From: Apostichopus japonicus
Taxonomy: Eukaryota > Echinodermata > Holothuroidea > Aspidochirotida > Stichopodidae
Direction of reading: 5' to 3'
Assembly (NCBI RefSeq): GCF_037975245.1
Contig: NC_092575.1
Coordinates: 12,263,001-12,327,000, forward strand
DNA length: 64,000 bases
Part shown: positions 26,101 to 32,582 of the stretch, in pieces
How the letters are laid out: each line of letters starts with the position of its first letter
How positions within the stretch are numbered: position 1 is the first letter of the stretch
The notes under the pieces: model-generated
Databases searched by the model: none
What the model was told of the DNA's origin: nothing
What the model saw: only the letters and a program-made list of their open reading frames with translations
Program-made: the position numbers and the translations under genes

Positions 26101-28913
26101 GCCTTTTGATGCCATGTCTGTGGTTCTGTTTTTACAGTTTCTAGAAAATGATTCTTCTCAGTCATTACATGAAATTGTTTCTGTGCTCTCTTTAAGTTAT
26201 TTTCTATATCAGTTGTTCACTTGCTCCTGTACTACAATGTTGAATAAAATACCTGCTTAAGTAATTTAAGTTCTTGAGTTCTCTCATATTTTGAATCTTT
26301 ACCATTTATCTTTTAAACATCACATTTACATTCAAATTTGTAAGCTCAACAAGCTCAGAACTCTATAAACATGCAAAGGAGATTGCTCGTCAAGGCAACG
26401 ATGCTGGGGTTAAAGAGATGTACATTCCAGTGGGTTGAAACTGATTTTTTTTTTAAATTCAACACCACAACTTGATTTTCTCTTAAAATTGGTGACATTT
26501 TTATGAATGCATCTACTGTACTGTAGCAAAGTCAGCAAAATGATATCATCACAGCAATTCAACTGTTCAAAAATGTTTTGTTTTGCTTTGAACTGACTTA
26601 TTAACAAAGGTGAATCATTTTAATAAAAAAATAAATTACAAAAACTGTTATGATATTGGTAAAAGATTGTGTCAAACTGTATTGAACCAATTGCAAAAGT
26701 TAGGTTAAACCATGCATGTCAACATTTAAACAAATACACAAGATTCATGCATTGTTGGAGAGAAGTCTGGATTACTGAAGGCTTCTACCCAAACAGTGTT
26801 GACCTGACTTCTCCCTCTAATGTAAAAAGAACACCCAAGAAACTGAAGTTGAGCTAAACTTATATCTCTCTTCCCTAAGAAGCAGGCCTCTACAAATATT
26901 TTTAAATGTACAGTACTAGCCGTTTGGCCAACGTGACTAAAAATCCAGTCGCCAAGTTGCAAAATTCACTCGCCAGGAGATTAATTCACAACCAGGAGAT
27001 TAATTTACAAAATGAAAACAATATAATACTACAACAAACAGAGACTACTTGTAAGTAGACAACAATGTACTGTGACAAACTGCCAAAAATGATGTACACA
27101 CTTATAGGCCTACATCTACAGTATCATCCATTGTAACTTAAATATTCTTAAATAAAAGCACGCCTATTGTAAAAAATCACAACAGCTCGTCAATCATTGT
27201 TATGCCACAAAACATTGTTGAGGTGACTCACAATGTGCATATTTTAAGTTGTCATGAAATACAATTTATCACTTTAGGCAAGTTTCGCTATAGACCATCT
27301 GTGTCACTTCGGTTACATCACTACGAGTTGTATATTTGTTCAACTTCACTTAGAAGCCGCATTTCAATGTCTTGGAACCTTGAAAACTTCATTAAACGTC
27401 CAGTATGTTTCCGTAGATAGGCACTGTTACATCCCAGCAGTACAGATCGAGGAGTAACATACTGTTCTTGGAACCAAGATATTTTTTAACAGAAACATGA
27501 TAAAGATTCCATTTCGTTTTCCATTCCGAACACGTAAATCCTTTAGAAGTGGCTCACAATTCTGCATATTTTGATCTTCAGTTTGCTGCAAGTGACAAGC
27601 CAGAAGTGGATGCCATATGTATAAACTGGAGTGCTTTGGAGTGTTAGCTCAGTGGTTAACGCCGGTGCCTTTCAATCATAAGGTCCCCGGTTAGAGTCAC
27701 TCCCAGATTAATATATGTCGTCCAGTTACAGAGTTGTTGACAATTAACAATTCATAATCATGGACGTTAAATATGAATGTAAGAGACTGACTTTGGTCAG
27801 CTTGCGGCTTTGATAAGCCAATGAGGCTTCTTTGCGCGTTCCTGCTTGCAGGAGGATCTAATATACTGTTACTGTACTGTAAACTCTCTGTGACAGCAAA
27901 CCATTTTAAACAGATAATTCCTATTGAGATTGGTCATAGACAAAAATCAGTTGACAACTTAAACTTGCTTTATCATTCTGTGGAATGTTTATAATGATAG
28001 CCTTGCTAATATTGGGGTTGACTAGCCCACAAAGTCACTCGCCAAATTGTCGAGCGTAGTGCATTTTCTATTCCCCAAAGCTAACGTTCAGTTAGCCAAT
28101 GGCGAGTTGGCAACTGTTTTTGTCAAGGACTGCTAAGAATGACTATCTCTCAATCTTTTTCTGCCACCTATAAATGGACATCACTGAAGCACAGATTCCT
28201 TCACCTTCAACATTAAAAGCCTATTTCAATGTAAGCTATCCAAACGTTATCGTTATAGTGGCTTCACAGACAAGCTGTTTGCATATTCAGAATTTCATAC
28301 ACTAGATGTACTGTACACACTAAATGACATGGAAAGTCCCCACCTGAAGCACATGGCGAGAACAAGTAATTGTAGCGGATTAAGTAAATAGTAACGTTTG
28401 GAATTGGCAACTGATTTAGCAATAGGACTAGCATTAAGAATTGGTTATGCAGTAAAAATCTTGACCTAGGATTACATATTATTTATTTTTACATGTTACC
28501 TGCTACGCCTTGGAGTACGTATTATGCAGAATATGGTAGTTCTAGCCTACCACATAACAAGGACTGTTGTTCAGTAAGATTAGGAGGCTATGATGTAAGT
28601 GTGCTTTGTTTTGCTATAGTAGCACTAGCAGGCCTATGGATGTGAACTCTGAAGTTGTCGCGTAACCCGGCCATTCGTATACGTCTTACGTTACTACCAT
28701 TGTACCAATACCTAGCCTATGCCTAGCTAGCCTATTTGTTGTAACGTTGAGTTACAACTACGGTAATAACTAAAATATGAGTAGAATTAATAAGTTTGGT
28801 TTCATTCAAGAAATACTGCAAGCTAATGATGCACTTAACAAATGAAGTATTAATTTAATTGTGTTGTTCATACATACTTTTTTAGGCAAATTTTTTACCA
28901 AAATTCGACCCAT
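1..28913 (-). CDS. RBM19: RBM19 (RNA-binding protein 19, Mrd1 orthologue), 3'-truncated by window; gene-level entry
   Basis: Nucleolar protein with multiple RNA recognition motifs. In the family (yeast Mrd1, human RBM19 with six RRMs, about 960 aa) it acts in the small-subunit processome during 18S pre-rRNA processing. I join 19 coding exons: 28878-28913, 25145-25327, 24407-24541, 19253-19300, 17653-17782, 16346-16482, 14661-14774, 14054-14146, 12544-12694, 11885-11994, 10944-10982, 9802-9877, 8809-8939, 8447-8562, 4778-4874, 4019-4129, 2506-2706, 305-467 and 1-93. All junctions are AG/GT and phases agree throughout, giving about 721 codons. RRM1 is near residues 2-75, RRM2 277-352, RRM3 393-470 and RRM4 575-650, separated by acidic/lysine-rich linkers. 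RRM5 and RRM6 lie beyond base 1. Diagnostic pieces are NLPAGT at the start of RRM4 and FHHVPLYLEWAP at its end, both near-identical to vertebrate RBM19. Introns are full of repeats. Confidence 0.95.
305..467 (-). CDS. RBM19: RBM19 coding exon 18, end of RRM4
   Basis: Opens FHHVPLYLEWAPMDVF, the RBM19-typical end of RRM4, then an acidic linker. Donor AAAG/GTACCA gives a phase compatible with the next exon. Acceptor TTTGTAG. Confidence 0.94.
480..572. repeat. AT microsatellite
   Basis: Nearly pure alternating TA/AT with a few substitutions, immediately upstream of the RBM19 exon 18 acceptor. Confidence 0.9.
583..690. repeat. Direct repeat, left copy (about 105 bp)
   Basis: The segment from GCTTTGAATCTGACATTG to GGTATGACAGCTATATA is repeated almost exactly at 2,155-2,255. 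The two copies bracket the hAT-like element and the tRNA-hammerhead unit, so this is either a local duplication or two ends of a larger composite. Confidence 0.85.
703..1882. mobile_element. Non-autonomous hAT-like DNA element with internal tandem units
   Basis: Ends are inverted: left TTAGTGTTTGCACGGGTT, right end reversed TTAGTGTTTACCCGGGT, each followed inward by GGGTACCCG-rich subterminal repeats. Both ends sit in AT repeats, so an 8-bp ATATATAT-type target duplication is possible but cannot be distinguished. Inside are four diverged units of about 125-165 bp, each containing a GACTTAGTGTGGTGTTAGGC-like motif (near 860, 1,025, 1,150 and 1,280). No transposase is readable. Confidence 0.7.
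1882..1914. repeat. AT microsatellite
   Basis: TA-rich tract between the hAT-like element and the tRNA-hammerhead unit. Confidence 0.85.
1933..2073 (-). mobile_element. tRNA-headed SINE-like unit ending in hammerhead and oligo-T
   Basis: On the minus strand: a tRNA-like head with an A box (TGGTCGAGTGG, 2,041-2,051) and a consensus B box (GGTTCGATTCC, 1,999-2,009), then directly the hammerhead (1,954-1,995), then TTTTT (1,944-1,948), a Pol III terminator. The unit is bracketed by an 11-bp perfect inverted repeat, TAACACACCAG (1,933-1,943) with its complement at 2,063-2,073. The tRNA fold is degenerate (weak T stem), so this is a tRNA-derived element rather than a tRNA gene. Confidence 0.75.
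1954..1995 (-). ncRNA. Type I hammerhead ribozyme motif
   Basis: Read on the minus strand, the complete conserved core is present: CUGAUGA, then stem II GUCC-CAAAU-GGAC (4 bp, 5-nt loop), GAAA, a minimal self-complementary stem III ACCGGU, and the cleavage-site triplet GUC. The strands around it form stem I (CUUCGC with GUGUAG, one U-U mismatch and one G-U). Cleavage is predicted after C at 1,960. The tiny palindromic stem III is typical of the hammerheads in metazoan retrozymes and Penelope-like elements, which work best as dimers. Activity is inferred from the motif. Confidence 0.85.
2155..2255. repeat. Direct repeat, right copy
   Basis: Second copy of the segment at 583-690, again running into an AT microsatellite (about 2,250-2,270). 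Confidence 0.85.
2506..2706 (-). CDS. RBM19: RBM19 coding exon 17, RRM4
   Basis: 67 codons: SKTVMIAKNLPAGTKPDELG, then LFTPHGQLGKVLLPPAGVTA, ending AFYNLAYTK. Almost all of RRM4. Acceptor GGTCAG, donor AAG/GTAAGC. Short tandem repeats of a GGATAGGAGCATTTT motif lie 30-110 bases downstream of the donor. Confidence 0.96.
3290..3923. mobile_element. MITE-like element with degenerate terminal inverted repeats
   Basis: Left end GGCTGTTCCCACTAACGCGG followed by GCTTGCTTC; right end reversed GGCCGTTCCCACGACACGTG followed by GCTTGCTTC. About 24 of 30 terminal positions agree. It lies in the intron between RBM19 exons 16 and 17. No coding capacity and no clear target duplication. Confidence 0.5.
4019..4129 (-). 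CDS. RBM19: RBM19 coding exon 16, VRMALGET segment
   Basis: 37 codons, DAKGSLGVRMALGETQIVAE then TRQFLVDNGVALDSFSQ, the conserved helical segment before RRM4. Acceptor TTGTAG, donor CAA/GTAAGT. Confidence 0.95.
4778..4874 (-). CDS. RBM19: RBM19 coding exon 15, SSHNWNTLF motif
   Basis: SSHNWNTLFIGSNAVAEALA then SKYNTTKQAVLDP, near-identical to the inter-RRM segment of vertebrate RBM19 (HNWNTLFMGPNAVADAIA). Acceptor TTTCAG, donor CCG/GTATGT. Confidence 0.95.
5178..5365 (+). pseudogene. Orphan terminal exon of an unidentified single-pass membrane protein
   Basis: After a good acceptor (TTTTACAG at 5,170-5,177) an open frame reads WFSSIYGEGAVMLFLICVIY, then a basic stop-transfer segment (RMKIRG) and an amphipathic polar tail rich in Glu, Asp and Arg, ending HLSDI and TAG at 5,363-5,365. 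Hydrophobic span, basic flank and balanced codon use look like a real C-terminal exon. It is antisense inside an RBM19 intron, and I found no partner exons. It may be a translocated exon fragment, or an exon of a nested gene whose other exons I missed. Function unknown. Confidence 0.4.
5366..7350. other. Intronic AT-rich stretch with a diffuse GGTGTCC...GTTACGTGGGTA motif
   Basis: No gene seen. A motif resembling GGTGTCC-TGTTACGTGGGTA recurs in degenerate form near 5,950, 6,110, 6,290, 6,450 and 6,995, suggesting an old, strongly diverged tandem array. Confidence 0.35.
7351..7960. repeat. 17-bp minisatellite, about 35 copies
   Basis: Imperfect tandem copies of GCGATTCCATACTTGCA with variants (GCAATTCC, TAGCCATTCC). 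The array length of about 610 bp gives about 35 units. It lies in the large intron between RBM19 exons 14 and 15. Confidence 0.93.
8205..8447. repeat. Tandem duplication (about 120 bp x 2) abutting a splice donor
   Basis: Two consecutive copies, each with CTACTCATGCTAAGGGGGAG, a tract with ACTCAAGCTGTT, and ACAAGTCTGTCTG...CAATACATTCTT, ending CTCACCT. The second copy ends exactly at the RBM19 exon 14 donor (CAG/GTGAGA). The first copy keeps a donor-like GGAG/GTGAGC. A TA microsatellite (8,146-8,172) precedes it. Confidence 0.85.
8447..8562 (-). CDS. RBM19: RBM19 coding exon 14, end of RRM3 and basic linker
   Basis: GRLMHLLPGKEK is the last strand of RRM3 (vertebrate GRMLHVLP), followed by a charged linker ending KQKAQSG. 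Acceptor CTGTAG, donor CAG/GTGAGA. The donor lies at the edge of a tandem duplication (8,205-8,447). Confidence 0.93.
8809..8939 (-). CDS. RBM19: RBM19 coding exon 13, RRM3 body
   Basis: PLTEVNLPIDKFTKKSKGFA then FVTFMMPEHAVKAYTELDGK; SKGFAFVTF is RNP1 of RRM3 with conserved aromatics. Acceptor CCTGCAG, donor ATG/GTGAGC, phase 0 out. Confidence 0.96.
9802..9877 (-). CDS. RBM19: RBM19 coding exon 12, start of RRM3
   Basis: TGRLFVRNLAYVCKETDLEQ then LFSTYG; GRLFVRNL is the RNP2 strand of RRM3. Acceptor CTTTAG, donor ATG/GTAAGT, ending one base into a Gly codon. Confidence 0.95.
9878..10943. other. RBM19 intron (exons 11-12), no further feature seen
   Basis: AT-rich with G-rich patches near 10,120-10,150; no ORF, tRNA or clear repeat structure recognised. 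Confidence 0.5.
10944..10982 (-). CDS. RBM19: RBM19 coding exon 11, 39-nt microexon
   Basis: 13 codons, AEGLLNNDELVAE, immediately before TGRLFVRNL of RRM3; equivalent to EEDLAESGRLFVRNL in vertebrates. Acceptor GTCTTAG, donor GAA/GTAAGT. Phase 0 on both sides. Confidence 0.88.
11885..11994 (-). CDS. RBM19: RBM19 coding exon 10, end of RRM2 and linker
   Basis: Continues the split Gly codon as GKRYLQVIRDVPSQPRK, the last strand of RRM2, then a polar Ser/Asn-rich linker ending AEKGQ. Acceptor TCTCCAG, donor CAG/GTAAGC. Confidence 0.92.
12544..12694 (-). CDS. RBM19: RBM19 coding exon 9, RRM2 body
   Basis: Reads EDIVTFFAPLKMKIIRSI, then GRRKGKLYAEFFSEEDVSQA and KHKQYMG; it covers FLAPLKP, RNP1 and EYMGGRY of the vertebrate RRM2. 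Acceptor CCCTCAG, donor ATGG/GTAATA. Confidence 0.93.
12695..13386. other. Intronic stretch without recognised gene
   Basis: Intron between RBM19 exons 8 and 9. It contains a short ATTTATTT-rich tract (12,945-12,980) and nothing else I can support before the MITE at 13,387. Confidence 0.5.
13387..13750 (+). mobile_element. TTAA-flanked MITE, copy 1
   Basis: About 360-bp element with terminal inverted repeats including AAGACTCGC at the left and GCGAGTCTTC at the right, flanked by TTAA (13,387-13,390 and 13,747-13,750). Two further copies lie at 25,739-26,107 (opposite orientation) and 34,518-34,890. Shared internal text includes AACTTTCCGTTGCTTGCAAG and TGATACCTTGTTATCTTT. The TTAA flank suggests piggyBac-type mobilisation. 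Confidence 0.8.
14054..14146 (-). CDS. RBM19: RBM19 coding exon 8, start of RRM2
   Basis: 31 codons ending HTVRVTGMPKNFTE, the first strand of RRM2 (vertebrate HTVKLRGAPFNVTE). Acceptor ATTTAG, donor GAG/GTAGGC. An AT microsatellite lies about 20 bases upstream of the acceptor. Confidence 0.92.
14162..14200. repeat. TA microsatellite
   Basis: Alternating TA, about 20 bases upstream of the RBM19 exon 8 acceptor. Confidence 0.85.
14661..14774 (-). CDS. RBM19: RBM19 coding exon 7, YLRSK segment and acidic linker
   Basis: 38 codons from YLRSKMITKKEPVKEEN to KEVPLAS. Acceptor TTTCATAG, donor TCT/GTGAGT. An alternative donor 26 bases earlier (GATG/GTGAGA) would break phase with exon 8, so the later one was chosen. 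Confidence 0.88.
14775..16345. other. RBM19 intron (exons 6-7), no further feature seen
   Basis: AT-rich sequence with short homopolymers; no ORF with similarity, tRNA or structured repeat recognised. Confidence 0.5.
16346..16482 (-). CDS. RBM19: RBM19 coding exon 6, lysine-rich tract
   Basis: Completes the split Asp codon, then runs EKEEDTDKSK, a run of ten lysines, and an acidic stretch ending TPVSDME. SDME followed by YLRSK in the next exon matches SDMDYLKSK of vertebrate RBM19. Acceptor TTAAAAG, donor GAG/GTGAG. Confidence 0.9.
16662..16905 (+). mobile_element. tRNA-derived SINE, copy 1
   Basis: Begins GGAGTGTTAGCTCAGTGG, with A box TTAGCTCAGTGG and B box GGTTCGAGTC, then an unrelated body (GTCAGCTTGCGGCTTTGATA, GCCAATGAGGCTTCTTTGC) and an A-rich ATACATACAAATAC tail. 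A second copy with the same head and body is at 27,638-27,862. Confidence 0.88.
17461..17634. repeat. 23-bp minisatellite, 7 copies, beside RBM19 exon 5 donor
   Basis: Tandem copies of CACTTTAACTGACCTGGGGAATT with few substitutions. On the transcribed strand it starts 18 bases after the GTGAGA donor of exon 5. Confidence 0.93.
17653..17782 (-). CDS. RBM19: RBM19 coding exon 5, DPEFQEFLEVH linker motif
   Basis: 43 codons plus one base, starting LQDDPEFQEFLEVHK and containing TWANDAVV. DPEFQEFL and TWAND are conserved in RBM19 orthologues. Acceptor GTTTAG, donor GATG/GTGAGA. A 23-bp minisatellite begins 18 bases downstream of the donor. Confidence 0.92.
17974..18983. mobile_element. 1.0-kb TIR element with internal tandem repeats
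   Basis: Ends are 23-bp inverted repeats with one mismatch: left starts ATAATCACACAGTCACGACA, right ends TGTCATGACTGTGTGATTAT. Further inside, TTTTGCCAAATTTTTGGCC-like sequence also recurs inverted. The interior has about five diverged copies of a unit with CCTGCATCTGCCTGCACATG and TTTTCATGGAACACCAGTGT. No transposase. Intron between RBM19 exons 4 and 5. Confidence 0.75.
19253..19300 (-). CDS. RBM19: RBM19 coding exon 4, microexon in linker
   Basis: 48-nt exon, 16 codons (KPEKDAKQQTGLDLGE), acceptor CATCAG, donor GAG/GTAAG, phase 0 at both ends. It has little similarity content of its own; it is supported by splice sites and frame continuity with both neighbours. Confidence 0.8.
19750..24350 (+). 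mobile_element. Degenerate Tx1/L1-like non-LTR retrotransposon
   Basis: Decayed LINE lying antisense to RBM19 in the intron between exons 3 and 4. ORF1-like pieces at 19,786-19,995 and 20,171-20,536 include NKQEHFSRRNNIRIIGV and a C-terminal basic RNA-binding segment. AP-endonuclease remnants near 20,795-21,400 show CNVRGL, VQETH and VWRERN. Reverse-transcriptase blocks near 22,110-22,980 show STGIDGFSTEFY, YTPISLLNNDYKI, QTGFIK and GCPLSPY; the catalytic YADD site has decayed to NADH near 22,846-22,857. C-terminal LINE text (YLGINFTHN) continues to about 24,300. Many frameshifts and stops; non-functional. A 5' ORF1 segment is tandemly duplicated (19,770-19,930 and 20,035-20,180). Confidence 0.88.
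24407..24541 (-). CDS. RBM19: RBM19 coding exon 3, linker
   Basis: 45 codons beginning VTEAKDFTAKEKPRPWSKY; KPRPWSK corresponds to the KPRAWSK segment after RRM1 in human RBM19. The rest is lysine/glutamate-rich. Acceptor CCGTAG, donor AAG/GTGCG. The LINE remnant ends just upstream in plus coordinates. Confidence 0.9.
24655..25020. repeat. About 115-bp tandem satellite, about 4 units, RBM19 intron 2
   Basis: Units share ATCAAGTAAAACGAGTGTCT, TAGACAAAATGCC, AAATACTGCACTTTTCAA and TTGAGCCCCTTAAATGCTG. The array fills most of the intron between exons 2 and 3. The same family recurs at 52,680-52,925. Confidence 0.85.
25145..25327 (-). CDS. RBM19: RBM19 coding exon 2, RRM1 body
   Basis: 61 codons from ITSDKVREIFSEKG to DASRIQ; the RNP1 octamer-like segment RRFAFIGF is evident. 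Acceptor CTACCAG, donor CAG/GTAAG. The order of helix 1, acidic turn, RNP1 and the final DASRI strand matches RRM1 of vertebrate RBM19. Confidence 0.95.
25739..26107 (-). mobile_element. TTAA-flanked MITE, copy 2 (inverted)
   Basis: Same family as 13,387-13,750, in reverse orientation. The left end is TTAAAGGGTGTGAAGACTCG and the right end GCGAGTCTTCAATGCCTTTT. A clean TTAA is visible only on the left. It lies in RBM19 intron 1. Confidence 0.8.
26108..27637. other. RBM19 intron 1, part; possible remnant of a TIR element
   Basis: No gene seen. Text near 26,920-26,985 (CCAGTCGCCAAGTTGC, TCACTCGCCAGGAG) resembles 28,030-28,120 (CACTCGCCAAATTG, GGCGAGTTGGCAAC), hinting at an old element about 1.2 kb long with decayed ends. 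Weak. Confidence 0.3.
27638..27862 (+). mobile_element. tRNA-derived SINE, copy 2
   Basis: Same head and body as 16,662-16,905 (GGAGTGTTAGCTCAGTGG; GGTTAGAGTC in the B box, one change from consensus), lacking the long A-rich tail. RBM19 intron 1. Confidence 0.88.
28878..28913 (-). CDS. RBM19: RBM19 coding exon 1 (start codon)
   Basis: Short first coding exon: ATG at 28,911-28,913, reading MGRILVKNLPKK, the RNP2 strand of RRM1. A consensus donor GTATGT follows at 28,877. The ATG is preceded by AAA and followed by G, a good initiation context. Phase 0 joins perfectly to the next exon 3.5 kb away. Any 5' UTR exon further up was not identified. Confidence 0.9.
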
Positions 28914-29914
28914 TTTGTCAGATCCACGAGCAAGTGCCGATGTTTAAAGCAATGCTCGATTGGACGGCATGAGAAGATTGCACAATAACATCAACCATCA
29001 ACAAACCAAAGTTATGGAAAGCCGAATGGTAAAACGGGTATTAAATTTGGCTGTTCCTCACATCACAGCTGTTGATCATACACCGCTCCCCCGGTCGCTC
29101 CTTTACTGGAGCCTGGACAGAGGAATATGACATTATAAATGATATATTGTGTTTCAGCATTACTATTGTTCATATTTTCTCCCAGGCTGCTAATGGTAGA
29201 AGGCCTACACACTGGGATAAAGATGGATGGTGCCAGAATGCCAGCTGCACTGGAGCCGTAATAGTATAGTATATATGGGCATGCATATGTGTGTCCACAA
29301 AAGTAAAACACCAATGGTCCACCTATGAAACAAACACAAATACATTACATTTAACTGTATTATCCTTTTCTTGATTTGACGTATTTACTTATGCGATACG
29401 GTATTTGTAGCAGTATGATGTGGGGGCCATATAACAATTATCTGTTTAGGTTTATTGAATTTCTTCAATACCAATAACGACAAGCCGACAAAATATATTA
29501 ATAAGGAGAAAGTCAATCCGCAAAAAAAAAAACACTTTTCTTTTACTTTATATGACAATGGGCATTCAACAAATCACTTATACATATATAAAAGTTTCAA
29601 ATAAACAATATTAAAACAAATTGAAAATAACTAGAAATTAAAGCGAACTTATATGTTACATAATATGCAACACATTCGCACAATTATTATTTTGGTATTT
29701 TCCTTCTGTTATTTTTTTCTCTTACAAGATTTCGGTGTTTAATTAAGACATTTATTTAATTTTATTTCATTGATAAACATTCGCATGAAATATTTTTTCA
29801 ACATGTATAAACATTAAAATATTTACAAACATTGACAATTAAAAAAACAAATAACGTGTTTACTAGTTGAGAAAAAAGACCTAATGAAAAAAAGTGGATA
29901 GGGACGTAAAAGGT
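28914..29914. other. Intergenic region upstream of RBM19
   Basis: Presumed to hold the RBM19 promoter and 5' UTR; no TATA or initiator can be assigned. Short open frames near 29,063-29,314 on both strands have no recognisable content. The remainder is very AT-rich. Confidence 0.4.
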
Positions 29915-30030
29915 TCCCCAGGGGAGGATCGAACTCCCGACCTTCGCATGGCTCAAACAGTGCGAGTCTTTATAACTCGTCGTGATACTGTTTATAAGTA
30001 CGACGCGCTAACCGACTGTGCTACTGGGGA
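29915..30030 (-). tRNA. tRNA-Ile (anticodon UAU) with 43-nt intron, copy 1
   Basis: Minus-strand cloverleaf: 7-bp acceptor TCCCCAG/CTGGGGA, D arm GCAC-AGTCGGTTA-GCGC (one mismatch), anticodon stem TCGTA/TGCGA, loop CTTATAA with anticodon UAU reading AUA, variable AGGTC, T arm GGGAG-TTCGATC-CTCCC. The mature tRNA would be 73 nt. The intron (29,950-29,992) lies after position 37, as in animal tRNA-Ile(UAU). It is long for this isoacceptor (about 20 nt in human) and contains TTATAA, which can pair with the anticodon. A TTTT terminator follows on the minus strand. Confidence 0.93.
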
Positions 30031-30841
30031 CGGACATTTAACAAATGGTCCACATAGCTTTAATTCACAATAGACTTGTCTCTGTGACACGAAAACATTG
30101 TAAGCTACTTAAATTTAAGTACCGGTATAAATACCGGTAATTGTTTACATCGAGGTTTCTTACTTTCTTCTTTATTTACCGCGCAAATGTTCGATGCTAT
30201 TATTGATAGTTAACAATGCAGGTATGCACGACTTAAGGTTCTGCAAAGTAAGGAAAACAACGTCAAACTATTTGTGAGAAAAATATGTGTGTCTGGTTCA
30301 CGAAATGTGTATGTAATAATTAATGTATAGCCATACTTCGCGTTTATTTGACGACTTAAAAAATCTATAGAGATATAGATATGAATTCGATCAGTTATAA
30401 AGGCTTGATGTGAGGAATACCGGTGGCGTGCACACGGGACTTCATTGGGGGGGGGGGTTGGGGTGGGGGTGAGAGAATTAATTGTAATTTTCCCAGACTG
30501 AATTTGCTAGGAAGCTGAACTTTTATAGAAGGGCCAAAGGCAAATGAAGGGTGTATTCCATTGTGTACGCATTGAACCCGATCGATAAGAAGATGGGGGG
30601 GGGGGGGGGAGGTTGCGGTCCGCCACCAGAAATAATTAAGATTGTTGACTACGACAGTTCGTTATGAGGAATAGATGTAGAATTGTTAGAAATATTAAGA
30701 TTTAGAAGTTAGGTCTTTATAAGTACTTTTTGCGTAACTTATTCGGAGGAATACTCTATATGGGTTGGTAAAAATGTCTTTCCAAAGAGCAAAAAGAAAA
30801 TGTCATTCCAAAGAGCAAAAAAGAAAAAGAAAAAAAAAGGT
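30031..30841. other. Spacer between the two tRNA-Ile genes
   Basis: No gene seen. Contains G-homopolymer runs (about 30,448-30,472 and 30,595-30,612). Only a short A-rich stretch resembles the flank of the other copy, so the duplicated unit is little longer than the tRNA itself. Confidence 0.5.
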
Positions 30842-30957
30842 TCCCCAGGGGAGGATCGAACTCCCGACCTTCGCATGACTCAAACAGTGCGAGTCTTTAT
30901 AACTCGTCGAGGTACTGTTTATAAGTACGACGCGCTAACCGACTGTGCTACTGGGGA
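30842..30957 (-). tRNA. tRNA-Ile (anticodon UAU) with 43-nt intron, copy 2
   Basis: Identical mature sequence to copy 1; the few differences all fall within the intron (30,877-30,919). T8 terminator directly downstream on the minus strand. Identical exons with a diverged intron argue that both copies are functional or recently duplicated. Confidence 0.93.
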
Positions 30958-31170
30958 ACTTCGAATGAGTAAATCATCCCACAATTTACTGTCCTAACCC
31001 ACAAATACATTAAGTCGCGTATAGCCGGTTTTAGGATTACGGAACAGATGTTTAACAAAAAGGAAATGATGTATGAATGCAACTGATCTTTCGAATAGAT
31101 ATAAAATAAAATTTTTAATAGAGCATCTATACTTTGAAGAGAAAAGACAGAGGGGCAGGAGAAGGGGGGG

Positions 31171-31400
31171 GGGCAGGCGCTTAGCCAGGAATTTGCCAAG
31201 GGAGGGGCGAAACTGTAGATTCGACATTGCAAACTATCTAAGCGTAGCGCCACCATGGTTGGCGCGAAACGTACAAGAAAATTTTGGCTGTAAATGCCTC
31301 CCAGATCGCCGGAAATGGCACTTCCCATGCCTTGTTAGTTGCATCTTAGGGGGAGTCATACAATGTTGCCTTGAAAACGTTCTCATCACATTGGAAAATT
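31171..31400 (+). repeat. Dispersed repeat 'AAGCGTAGCGCCACC', copy 1
   Basis: Contains CTATCTAAGCGTAGCGCCAC, GGCGCGAAACGTACAAG, AATGCCTCCCAGATCGC and GGAAATGGCACTTCCC. Related copies lie at 32,226-32,400 (+) and, more diverged and inverted, at about 55,372-55,470 and 55,925-56,040. Confidence 0.8.
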
Positions 31401-32225
31401 TGCATGAAACCGGGATGGTATCATGGATTGTTCTCAATTCAGTACATTATCGTTGTGCACTCAGCCAATTGATTCGTTTATGACTAAATTGCATATGCTA
31501 CTGATAACATGCATGATGATGGTATATGCTAACGTACGTCATCTTTGGCACAGAGCTCGGTATTCTTAAGGTGCGGATACATAAAATGGGAAGGAAGCTC
31601 TTCTCTCCTACTTAGACACATTGGAACCAGATTTTCAAGTTCAGAATCAAATTATTCATTGTTTGTATCTCTACACGATGATATGCCAGTTTGCCTAATT
31701 GGCTTCGCTTGATTTGATGCTGTACTGATATTTTGTGCTGATAATAAACAAACCATAGCATACCTTTAAAGGGAATTGCAGCTATGTGCCATTGAACGGT
31801 TTGCCTCTTCACATTTATACATGCACATGTGATATAATTCACAGTATCATAATGGTACTGTTAAGTTGAGTAATGTATCGATGCTATCGTGACAATTTCT
31901 GTTGCGTATCTTCGATGATATAGGAAAGTTTATATTCTACCATTTTCTTGCGGTGTATACTTCCGTATGACCAAGTGTAAAGCCAAAGGATGAAATTTGC
32001 ATACATTGTCTCCGGCGTAAATAACTGTATTATCTTCCACTTTTCCTTATATATCGAGTCATTATAGTTTGCTACTTAGCCTAGATCAGCCGGCCACTTT
32101 GATCTCCACGTCGTGACATGGGTCAAATTTTGGGGCCTGGGGAAATATAGCAGGGACCTTTGAAATATGAGATATATGCAAGGTGCACAAAGGGGGCCCT
32201 GGTAACACTATTGACCCCGGGTCCC

Positions 32226-32520
32226 GACAGGGACGTAGCAAGGAATTTTCCAAGGGAGGGCGAAGTCTGTAGGAAAACTATCTAAGCGTAGCGCCACCAA
32301 GAGATGGCGCGAAGCGTACAAGGAAATTTTGGCCGAAAATGCCTCCCAGATCGCTGGAAATGGCACTTCCCAGGCCTTGTTAGTTGCATCTAAGCATTTT
32401 TTATTTTGAAATTACTAGCGATATCATAAAAAAACACAAAAATAAGCTCAAAGGGGTGGGGGCAGTCGCCCCCTTTCGCCCCCCCCCCCTTGGCAACACG
32501 CCTGGGTCCCGAGCTGGCTT
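32226..32520 (+). repeat. Dispersed repeat 'AAGCGTAGCGCCACC', copy 2
   Basis: Begins near GACGTAGCAAGGAATTTTCC and carries the same core as copy 1. It ends in a G/C-homopolymer-rich tail (near 32,455-32,495) with CAACACGCCTGGGTCCCG. Confidence 0.75.
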
Positions 32521-32582
32521 CCGCCGACGCTCCCTGTCCATAGCATTTTCTTTTTTCCGGTGTATTCGTATGTCCCCATTTT

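Noticed and set aside
30800-30997. ORF reading GSPGEDRTPDLRMTQ
   Set aside because: This is the well-known spurious translation of a tRNA gene (here tRNA-Ile), not a protein.
31234-31437. Minus-strand ORF overlapping the dispersed repeat at 31.2 kb
   Set aside because: Lies within the dispersed AAGCGTAGCGCCACC repeat and has no independent support.
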